Below are positions 18,215 through 24,273 of a stretch of 38,380 bases of DNA, piece by piece; the first letter of the stretch is position 1; every line of letters starts with the position of its first letter. The translations under genes were made by a program, and so were the position numbers. A model generated the notes under the pieces. It worked only from the letters and a program-made list of their open reading frames with translations, was not told where the DNA came from and made no database searches. The DNA lies in NCBI GenBank assembly GCA_047614125.1, contig JBLHHI010000014.1:1-38380 (forward strand), in the 5' to 3' direction. This DNA is from JBLHHI01 sp047614125 (GTDB lineage Bacteria; Bacteroidota; Bacteroidia; NS11-12g; UBA9320).

Positions 18215-18940
18215 TTATAGAATCAGAAGCTTTAACGTTTGTCTATGATTATCTGCGGTATTTATATTCACAAAGTAGAGGCCGGGTAAGACATTCAGGG
18301 GAATGATAATTTCTCCATTTTGAAGCATGCAATCGGATGAAGTCATCAATTGCCCAGTTAAGTTAAAAATGGATATTTCATACATTGTTAAGGTCGTATT
18401 TTGATTTTTAAGCACTAAAATGTTATTGTCTAAAGGGTTCTTGTAGGTCCAAACGCTTTTACTGGATTGTTCCCTTGTCGGTGTGTTATCCGCACCACTT
18501 TTTTCTCGCCACGAACTTGGTATACATGTTAGGTTGTTCGCTAGATCTTTTTCAGACTCTTTAAGCAGGGTGTCGGTAACATTGTACAAGGATACCTTAA
18601 CACAAAAAGGAATGGAATCAGCATTGCCAATAAATTCATAATTCAAGAAATGATTAATTTCAAAACTTTCATTTGGGGCCACATGCTTTCCCACTTTGAT
18701 AAATACTCCATTTGTAATGATTGAACCAAATGTAAAATTGAAACGAACGTTGTCGTTCTCTTGCAACGTGTCCGGGCCGTTGTTCTTTACGTCAATGATA
18801 ATGGTTTCATCAATAGGGCTATTATAAGTGTGAAATGAATCTGGTTGAATAATTCTTGGTTCTGTGTCGCAATAACGTGTTTGTGCCCTTATATTGATAA
18901 AAAGCAATATGGCCAAAAGAGTACAGGAAAGCCGAATCAT
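18215..18940 (-). CDS. Secreted protein with T9SS type A sorting domain
   Basis: A 241-residue protein with an N-terminal Sec signal (MIRLSCTLLAILLFINIRA, about 1-19) and a C-terminal type A sorting domain (about 165-241): YEISIFNLTGQLM...PGLYFVNINTADNHRQTLKLLIL. The middle has beta-rich sequence with VKNNGPDTLQENDNVRFNFTFGS, a CARDB/DUF11-like layout. It is exported through T9SS and likely anchored or released at the surface. It overlaps the next upstream gene by 4 bp, and both resemble each other (PDTxxxxD near the start), so they look like a tandem pair. Function unknown. Confidence 0.85.
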   Translation of the reverse strand: MIRLSCTLLAILLFINIRAQTRYCDTEPRIIQPDSFHTYNSPIDETIIIDVKNNGPDTLQENDNVRFNFTFGSIITNGVFIKVGKHVAPNESFEINHFLNYEFIGNADSIPFCVKVSLYNVTDTLLKESEKDLANNLTCIPSSWREKSGADNTPTREQSSKSVWTYKNPLDNNILVLKNQNTTLTMYEISIFNLTGQLMTSSDCMLQNGEIIIPLNVLPGLYFVNINTADNHRQTLKLLIL

Positions 18941-19701
18941 TGTAGGAGGTATTTGATTGTTTGCGTACCTTCTTTTGATGTTATTTTTATGAAGTACAAA
19001 CCTTCAGAAGCATCCAAAATTTTAATTACCAAGGTATTTGAAGACAAATTTCCCCTATCCACTTCAGTCGCTACTTTGCTTCCCAGAGTATTGATAATGG
19101 ATATTTCTTTTGGCTGCATGTAAAGCCATCGAATATACACATCACCATAACCAGGATTCGGATATAGAAGGATTTTATGGTTTAATTCATTTCGATCAAC
19201 TCCCAGCCCACTTCCTTTATGTTCAAGATTAATAATTGGTTGGTTGTCCTTCCGCTCTTCTTGGAACTCTGTCATTAAAATTCCATGTCCAAGGTCTGGT
19301 CCATAACAAAGAACACCATCACCTCCCAGCCCAAAGTTCATTGGATTTCTATCACTGCTCGCGTTAATACCTATTGTATCATCTACAAAAATGGTATCAC
19401 CCGGTGCCACAATTCTGCCAATGTTTCTCGTTCGCTTTATGAATGATTTGCTGAAGTAATGTGCAGGTGTGTAAAACATTGTATCCTCTGAGAAAATGGT
19501 GTCAGGGCCATTGTTGACAATCTCAAGTGTAAAGTCAATAATTGTAGGAGATTGGATGGTGGAACCTTCTAAAGGTTTTTTTATCTTGACTTTTATGTCA
19601 GCAAAGCGAACTTGTGCATTGCCCGTTAGTACAAAGAACCATAAAAAGCATAAACTTAAAAGTTTTTTTAATTTGTTTTGATATAAAACGATTTTTATCA
19701 T
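18937..19701 (-). CDS. Secreted protein with T9SS type A sorting domain (paralogue)
   Basis: A 254-residue protein with a signal peptide (KKLLSLCFLWFFVLTGNAQ, about residues 12-30), a middle region with DFTLEIVNNGPDTIFSEDTM that parallels VKNNGPDTLQENDN in the downstream gene, and a C-terminal sorting domain (about 180-254): YPNPGYGDVYIRW...ASEGLYFIKITSKEGTQTIKYLLQ. The start ATG at 19701 is 2 bp after the stop of the upstream fragment at 19704, so the three genes form one minus-strand transcript. Being downstream of the interrupted gene, its expression may be affected by the insertion at 20184-20449. Confidence 0.85.
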   Translation of the reverse strand: MIKIVLYQNKLKKLLSLCFLWFFVLTGNAQVRFADIKVKIKKPLEGSTIQSPTIIDFTLEIVNNGPDTIFSEDTMFYTPAHYFSKSFIKRTRNIGRIVAPGDTIFVDDTIGINASSDRNPMNFGLGGDGVLCYGPDLGHGILMTEFQEERKDNQPIINLEHKGSGLGVDRNELNHKILLYPNPGYGDVYIRWLYMQPKEISIINTLGSKVATEVDRGNLSSNTLVIKILDASEGLYFIKITSKEGTQTIKYLLQ

Positions 19702-19703
19702 GG

Positions 19704-20183
19704 TTAATCAATAGGTTCAGTGGCACGAACATCACAGGAACAACATACTTCAACGACGGTCTCTATTGTTAATGGTTCACAGTCGTCAGGTGCGTTGGGA
19801 CAGGGCTCAACTGAATATGATAGGTTCATTTTTATACATTTACAAGGCTCAGGCTCTGGTGCATCGTGAGGTGCCGTGGCATAAAGACAATCAGTACAGT
19901 ACTCCTCAGGGATGTTGACTCCTGTGGTAATACCTTTCGGTATGGTTTGATTAAAATTAATGTCCCATCCAGCCGGTAACGGAGAACTTAGAGTCAAGGT
20001 AAAGTTACTTATTGCTCCACAAAAGCCCTCCAAATTATATTTTAAATTTGCCGTAAACGCATCAAATGTCAAGCAATCATCCGTTTCAAGCTCAAATACT
20101 TCATTTGGTTCTTTGAGATTCATGGCAATATAGTTTGAACCACCATCTAAAATCCAGTTCCCAGAGCCAAGTGGAATCTCCTT
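19704..20183 (-). pseudogene. 3' part of a secreted-protein gene split by the 266-bp element
   Basis: The minus-strand frame opens at the insertion junction (20183) and runs to 19704. The first ATG (20123) is internal: upstream codons encode EIPLGSGNWILDGGSNYIA without a start, continuing the protein that ends artificially at 20434. Removing the element and one TCCTT copy joins them as YEYK-EIPLGSGNWILDGG in register. The C-terminal part is Cys-rich (EYCTDCLYA, EPCKCIK, EVCCSCD) with a Pro/Glu stretch, no recognised domain and no sorting domain. Possibly still made from an internal start, but more likely a dead 3' fragment. The gene would be about 270 residues or more when intact. Confidence 0.8.
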
Positions 20184-20449
20184 ACCTGAGTTCGATTAAT
20201 ATTTGCAGGTTCAGATTTTTATAAAATTGTATAGTCGAAGCGTCCTGTTTGTAGGTTGACCGGGGTAAACCAAGAACGGATAATGAAGACTATGCGGCTT
20301 TATTAAAAAGCAAATTTCTCATTTCCACTTGTCAACAGCAATCTACTTCATAAAAATCGTTCAAAATAGCCCGCTATTTTTTCACAATTTTCATTCGCAT
20401 CTCACTATTGACAAGCGTTCTGAACCGCAAGGATTAATCGAACTCAGGT
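20184..20449. mobile_element. Complete 266-bp non-coding inverted-repeat element (MITE-like)
   Basis: Perfect 17-bp terminal inverted repeats: ACCTGAGTTCGATTAAT (20184-20200) and ATTAATCGAACTCAGGT (20433-20449). Flanked by a 5-bp direct repeat TCCTT (20179-20183 and 20450-20454), a target-site duplication. No long open frame lies inside. Internal structure: a near-palindrome (20254-20271) 53 nt from the left end, and a long-range stem CTTGTCAA (20328-20335) with TTGACAAG (20408-20415), 17 nt before the right end. It splits a reading frame that is restored by excision. The transposase must act in trans; none with matching ends is in the window. Confidence 0.92.
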
Positions 20450-20835
20450 TCCTTATATTCATACGGAATAATGATCACTGTTTTTGCGTCTTCATCAAAA
20501 TGAAAAGTGTTGTCATTAAAGACAAACTCACCGTTTACATATTTTTTTCCAGTTGCCACATAGTCGTCCAATTCGCTAAAATATCGTGGATGAAAAGGTC
20601 CACCGTATTGAGCTAGCCCCATTTCATAATAATCAAAGCTTATTGGCAAACCACCTTCGTCGTACTGTCGAATCCACCAATACTCGGGATTTTCTGTCTC
20701 ACTTGATGCTTGGACAAATTTGTAGAAACCTGAATTTAAGATGTTCTTAGTTTTATTTTGGTTGTCGAAGGTTACAAATTGGTAGCAGGATTGAAGCGAT
20801 GGGACGTTGATTGTGCCTTGACCAAAGGCCGACAA
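20434..20835 (-). pseudogene. 5' part of a secreted-protein gene split by the 266-bp element
   Basis: The frame (133 codons from TTG 20835) ends EYKEPEFD-stop, where EPEFD and the stop are supplied by the element's terminal repeat. The genuine sequence ends at Lys near 20452 and continues at 20178. Upstream of the TTG the frame stays open through KRCSVTSFLFLVTLSAFGQG, a clear signal peptide, so the TTG is not the real start. No in-frame ATG exists upstream; an ATG at 20916-20918 is out of frame across a heptanucleotide repeat. The gene is thus hit twice. It heads an operon with two T9SS cargo genes. No domain recognised. Confidence 0.8.
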
Positions 20836-20890
20836 TGTGACTAAGAATAAAAAAGATGTTACAGAACAACGTTTAGGAAGGAACCAATGG

Positions 20891-20916
20891 TTTGCTGTTT
20901 GCTGTTTGCTGTTTGC
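20891..20916 (-). repeat. Heptanucleotide tandem repeat in a gene's 5' end
   Basis: TTTGCTG is repeated 3.7 times (20891-20916). On the minus strand it follows an ATG (20916-20918) directly. With the present number of units that ATG is out of frame with the signal peptide at about 20840-20880; adding one unit (7 bp), or losing two, would put it in frame. This is the form of a slippage-prone tract. Confidence 0.7.
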
Positions 20917-21019
20917 ATGATTGTTTTTTATGCAAAATACTCATTCTATTGTTTAGTTACAAACAAGAATGATAGTTTTTTTGTTGTAATCTCGCACCTC
21001 CAAAAGGCGCCTTCACATC

Positions 21020-22249
21020 TTGGAATATCAAGTACATACGTTTAGCAACAACATCCGACTGGTTTACAAGCAGAGCTTTCACACCCGAATTGTGCACAGC
21101 GGGATTTTTATTGACACCGGATCGAGGGATGAGAAAGCCAATGAAGTAGGACTTGCACACTTGCTCGAGCACATGCTCTTTAAAGGAACTCAAAAGCGCA
21201 ATCCACATCAAGTAATCAATCGATTGGAAGTTGTGGGCGGCGATTTGAATGCCTACACCACCAAAGATAAAACCTGTGTATATGCCAGTGTGGTGAAAGA
21301 ACACTTTGGCCGAGCCATTGAGCTGTTGGTGGATGTGACCTTTAATTCGACTTTTCCTACCAAAGAATTGGCAAAGGAAAAAAAGGTAATCTACGAAGAA
21401 ATCGACATGTATCTCGACTCGCCGGATGAAAAGATCTTTGACGAATTTCAGGAACTGTTTTATCCAAACCACACCTTGGGCAACAACATCCTGGGCAGCA
21501 AAGAAACCGTAGCATCGTTTAGTACACAAAACCTCAACGACTTTATTTTCAACAACTACTTTGGCAATGAAATTTTGATGGTAGTGGTGGCACCCATCAG
21601 TTTTAACCAAGTTCTCAAAACGTGTTCGAGGTATTTAGAAGCCCTTCCAACCAAAACCGGCAAAAAGATTCGAACGGCCCCCTCAATTGCTCCGGTGTTT
21701 ACCGAAATAAAAAACGATAGCTTTAGTCAGGCCCATGTGCTAATGGGTGGCAATGCCTTTGCGCTCAATCACGACAAACGCCATGTGTTGATGTTGCTGT
21801 CTAACCTTTTGGGTGGGCCGGGAATGAATTCTTTGCTCAATCTCCAACTCCGCGAGAAGCACGGCTATACCTACGGCGTAGAATGTGCCTATCAGGCGCT
21901 TACGGATACGGGCTTGGTAAGCATTTATTGGAGCACGGATCCTAAAAACTTAACGAAAAGCAGAAAGGCCATCGACACCACTTTATACAAGCTCATTGAC
22001 AAAGAGCTCACTCCTGCACAGCTCAAAAAATACAAGACTCAGTTCAAAGGTCAAATGGTGATGGCCGAAGAAAGCAATTCGAGCATGATGTTCGTGCTGG
22101 GCCGCAGCCTCCTCGACATCGGCACTGTAGATTCTTTGGAACACATCCTTTCTCGCATCGATGCTGTTACGGCCACAGACCTAAGAGAAGTGGCCGAAGA
22201 AGTGTTGAATCCGGCCATGATGTCGACGCTGATTTATCATCCAGGATAG
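21020..22249 (+). CDS. M16 family zinc metalloprotease (insulinase-like)
   Basis: A 409-residue peptidase with the inverted zinc motif HLLEH (His47, Glu50, His51) and the third ligand in YEEID (about Glu126-127), so an active-type M16B subunit. The N-domain also has the EHMLFKGT and GGDLNAYTTKDKTCVYA signatures. The C-terminal half shows GGPGMNSLLNLQLREKHGYTYG, which closes the clamshell. No ATG precedes it in frame after the TAA at 20987; the TTG at 21020, with AAAAGG 12 nt upstream, is the best start. No signal peptide, so probably cytoplasmic. The stop codon TAG lies inside a 17-bp hairpin stem (22241-22277), so the last residues may come from a REP insertion. Confidence 0.9.
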   Translation: MEYQVHTFSNNIRLVYKQSFHTRIVHSGIFIDTGSRDEKANEVGLAHLLEHMLFKGTQKRNPHQVINRLEVVGGDLNAYTTKDKTCVYASVVKEHFGRAIELLVDVTFNSTFPTKELAKEKKVIYEEIDMYLDSPDEKIFDEFQELFYPNHTLGNNILGSKETVASFSTQNLNDFIFNNYFGNEILMVVVAPISFNQVLKTCSRYLEALPTKTGKKIRTAPSIAPVFTEIKNDSFSQAHVLMGGNAFALNHDKRHVLMLLSNLLGGPGMNSLLNLQLREKHGYTYGVECAYQALTDTGLVSIYWSTDPKNLTKSRKAIDTTLYKLIDKELTPAQLKKYKTQFKGQMVMAEESNSSMMFVLGRSLLDIGTVDSLEHILSRIDAVTATDLREVAEEVLNPAMMSTLIYHPG

Positions 22250-22277
22250 GGGCGAATTGCATTCGCCCCTATCCTGG
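22241..22277 (+). repeat. Perfect 17-bp REP-like hairpin over the M16 stop codon
   Basis: Left arm 22241-22257 (CCAGGATAGGGGCGAAT), loop TGC, right arm 22261-22277 (ATTCGCCCCTATCCTGG): a perfect inverted repeat. The stop codon TAG (22247-22249) is in the left arm. The core GGGCGAAT/ATTCGCCC is that of the palindromes inside the RAYT gene. It could also end or protect the mRNA; there is no T tract. Confidence 0.9.
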
Positions 22278-22338
22278 ATGCATTCGCCCCTATCCTGGAT
22301 GCATTCGCCCCGATCCTGGATGCATTCGCCCCGATCGC
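22255..22338 (+). repeat. 21-bp tandem array, four units
   Basis: Four head-to-tail 21-bp units (22255-22275, 22276-22296, 22297-22317, 22318-22338) sharing GCATTCGCCCC followed by T or G and ATCCT. Differences: the first unit begins AATT, the last ends ATCGC, and position 16 changes from T to G between units 2 and 3. It is an expansion of the right half of the hairpin before it. There are no spacers, so it is not a CRISPR. Confidence 0.9.
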
Positions 22339-22360
22339 ATTTGCCAAGGATGGGGAATGG

Positions 22361-22416
22361 AAATTCAATTGACAAGGGCGAATGCAATTCGCCCCGACAG
22401 TGCAATTCGTCCCCAT
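22361..22416 (+). repeat. REP-like palindrome and half copy, duplicated in the RAYT gene
   Basis: GGGCGAATGCAATTCGCCC (22376-22394: 8-bp arms, GCA loop) followed by a half copy TGCAATTCGTCCCC. The stretch from AAATTCAATTGACAA (22361) through the half copy recurs almost unchanged at 23019-23071, inside the transposase reading frame. The remaining bases to 22644 contain no gene or motif that I recognise. Confidence 0.88.
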
Positions 22417-22644
22417 CAGATTTAAACAATAATTGCTATATTTGATTAGACCAAACAGCATTAACTTAATATCGTAGCCAATTAGGCCGTAGGTTTTCCA
22501 ACATTTAGCGTTTTAAGAATGGAGTTTTGCTATCTCAGTAAGCAAAATTTAGATATTTTCCTGAAGGCTTCCTTGTTGTAAATGCGTGTCAAGCGTTGGA
22601 TATTGGGAAGTTCATCACAAATTAGAGAACCAAACTCGATCAGA

Positions 22645-23271
22645 ATGAACCATAAACCAAAATACAATCCACAGATTCATCACCGACGATCAATCCGATT
22701 AAAAGGATATGATTACGCCCAAGCAGGGTTATACTTTATTACCCTGTGTTGTAAGGATAGAAAATGTTTATTTGGAGAAATTGTGTCGGGGAATGGTGTC
22801 GGAGCGGAAATGGTTTTGAATGAATTTGGACGAATTGCCCATAACGAATGGTTAAAAACACCCGAATTACGACCCAACATAGAATTAGGTGATTTTGTTA
22901 TAATGCCCAATCATCTGCACGGTATCATCAAAATCATCCACAGGGGCGAATGCAATTCGCCCCGTAATACAGAATCGTGTTCAGAGATAGGCGGCGAATC
23001 GCATTCGCCCAAGAATGTAAATTCAATTGACAAGGGCGAATGCAATTCGCCCCGACGTTGCAATTCGCCCCGACAGACCGTGGGAGCCATTGTTCGAGGA
23101 TATAAATCAGCAGTTACCAAACAATTGAACCAAATAAATATCGGATGTGCAGTTTGGCAACGGAATTATCATGAACACATCATTCGCACTGATAAAGCCT
23201 TGTACAATATTTCAAAGTACATCAGAAATAATTCTCAAAAGTGGGCCGAAGATCAGTTTAATGGTAAATAG
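22645..23271 (+). CDS. REP-associated tyrosine transposase (RAYT, Y1/HUH family)
   Basis: A 208-residue Y1 transposase of the IS200-like RAYT group, which nicks and moves REP palindromes as single strands. The HUH motif is HLH in MPNHLHGII (His90, His92). The catalytic Tyr is expected in WQRNYHEHIIR (Tyr175). The N-terminus RRSIRLKGYDYAQAGLYFITLC is typical. ATG 22645 was chosen over 22582, as the first 21 codons of the longer form do not fit the family. Between the HUH and Tyr regions, residues about 99-144 are encoded by REP palindromes (GECNSPR, GESHSPK, GECNSPR and CNSPR) kept in frame. Whether the enzyme tolerates this is unknown. No long IS ends flank it, as is usual for single-copy RAYTs. 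Confidence 0.88.
   Translation: MNHKPKYNPQIHHRRSIRLKGYDYAQAGLYFITLCCKDRKCLFGEIVSGNGVGAEMVLNEFGRIAHNEWLKTPELRPNIELGDFVIMPNHLHGIIKIIHRGECNSPRNTESCSEIGGESHSPKNVNSIDKGECNSPRRCNSPRQTVGAIVRGYKSAVTKQLNQINIGCAVWQRNYHEHIIRTDKALYNISKYIRNNSQKWAEDQFNGK
22943..23071 (+). repeat. REP palindromes inside the RAYT coding sequence
   Basis: Three palindromes and a half copy in 129 bp: 22943-22963 (9-bp arms GGGGCGAAT/ATTCGCCCC, loop GCA), 22993-23009 (GGCGAAT, loop CGC, ATTCGCC), 23034-23052 (8-bp arms, loop GCA), and a half site 23059-23071. Each reads in the same phase as Gly-Glu-x-x-Ser-Pro, free of stops. Confidence 0.93.
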
Positions 23272-23409
23272 TGTTTGGTCGAAAATTGGGTTGTACTTAT
23301 TAGGTGGGCGATACAGCCAAATTTCCCTCATGAATATGTGTGTAAATTTTAGGGTATTGGATAGGTTTGCTATGATTATGGTTGTATTTCGGCTAAACAT
23401 TCGAAGTTT

Positions 23410-23975
23410 ATGCGCACAATATTTGAACGAAATCCAGACTTATTCACCCTACCAATTTCATCAGCAGAATTTCCAAATAATTGCAGAGATGAAGCGCCTA
23501 AATTATTGAAAGGACTTCAAGCAATTTTTATGAATAAGGAACTAAATGCAACTGTATTTCCATTGCTATCCGAACGCATAAATCCCAAACAAGAGACCTT
23601 GATCAAGTCAGGTCGCAAAGGCATGGGTTTGTGGGAGATTTTGGTACTTGGGGTAATGCGCCAAGGGTTGAATGCAAATTATGATCGTATCCATTATCTG
23701 GCTAATGTTGACAGCTCAATGCGAACGGCAATGGGCATTGAAACCAAATCACGATCAGACAAGAAAAAGTACGGACTTACAACGATCAAGGATAATTTGG
23801 CGTTGCTCGATGAGCAAACCATTCAAGATATAAATGACATCGTAATCAATTACGGCCATACTTTATTAAAAAAAAAGAGGAAGAGCTACTTCAAGTAAAA
23901 GCCGATTCGTTTCCCGTTGGTGCTAATGTTCATTTTCCTACAGACATGAATCTGTTGTGGGACTCAGGTTACTAG
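23410..23975 (+). pseudogene. ISNCY-like transposase, frameshifted and 3'-truncated
   Basis: Frame 1 (23410-23898) encodes 162 residues matching the N-terminal part of ISNCY-type transposases as I recall them: SRDEAPKLLKGLQAIF, GRKGMGLWEILVLGVMRQGLNANYDRI, LTTIKDNLALLDEQTIQDIND, GHTLLKKK. At an A9 run (23868-23876) the family sequence moves to the -1 frame: EEELLQVKADSFPVGANVHF, then TDMNLLWDSG, and ends at TAG 23973-23975. The C-terminal half of the usual roughly 450 residues, with most of the catalytic domain, is missing. The 138 bp before it (23272-23409) may hold the left IS end, but I cannot define one. The family name is from memory of the sequence, not a search. Confidence 0.72.
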
Positions 23976-23997
23976 TTGTCGGTGTGAACACCAACAA
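23976..23997. repeat. Hairpin at the ISNCY truncation point
   Basis: TTGTCGGTGT (23976-23985), GA, then CA-ACACCAACAA-type arm ending at 23997: 10-bp arms with one mismatch. It begins at the base after the truncated transposase's TAG. It has the form of a small REP-like hairpin rather than a terminator (no T tract). Confidence 0.6.
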
Positions 23998-24025
23998 GAG
24001 TGGGGGTAAATGGCAAAATCTATTG

Positions 24026-24079
24026 ATCCTGAAACAATCCTGAAACAATCCTGAAACAATCCTGAAACAAGTTCAGGAT
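24026..24079 (+). repeat. 11-bp tandem repeat ending in a REP-like hairpin
   Basis: Four head-to-tail copies of ATCCTGAAACA (24026-24069). The last forms a hairpin with the following sequence: ATCCTGAA (24059-24066), loop ACAAG, TTCAGGAT (24072-24079). A decayed copy (CTGAAACAAGTTTGGATG) follows near 24100. Repeats with CCTGAA...TTCAGG are widespread in Bacteroidota intergenic DNA. The rest of 23976-24273 holds only the other small hairpins listed. Confidence 0.8.
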
Positions 24080-24226
24080 GACTGGTGAGGATGACTAATC
24101 TGAAACAAGTTTGGATGTCAAAAGGGTTGCTGTCAGTCTAAATTTATTTCAGACCGCTCAAGTTGAAAATCTTTGCAATACCCCAAAACATACAAAGTTT
24201 TAACATCTAACAAATGCTATGAATAA

Positions 24227-24246
24227 CCCCGTGCTTCAGCTCGGGG
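24227..24246. repeat. Hairpin downstream of bamA
   Basis: CCCCGTGC (24227-24234), loop TTCA, GCTCGGGG (24239-24246): 8-bp arms with one T/T mismatch. It lies 28 bp past the bamA stop codon (read on the minus strand) and may serve as its 3' end structure or be the end of an insertion sequence. There is no run of T on the minus strand. Confidence 0.55.
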
Positions 24247-24273
24247 GAGGCCCATGAGAAATGGTGAAAATTC

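Noticed and set aside
20957..21610. Long minus-strand frame opposite the M16 protease gene (217 codons)
   Set aside because: It is antisense to a clear HxxEH protease, is rich in Phe/Val/His as mirrored frames are, and has no family features.
22255..22338. Possible CRISPR array
   Set aside because: The 21-bp units are directly adjacent with no spacers, they vary gradually, and no cas gene is near.
22181..22461. Open frames over the 21-bp array encoding repeated MHSPLSW- or GANASRI-type peptides
   Set aside because: These frames exist only because 21 is a multiple of three; they have no start context or family and overlap the M16 end and REP repeats.
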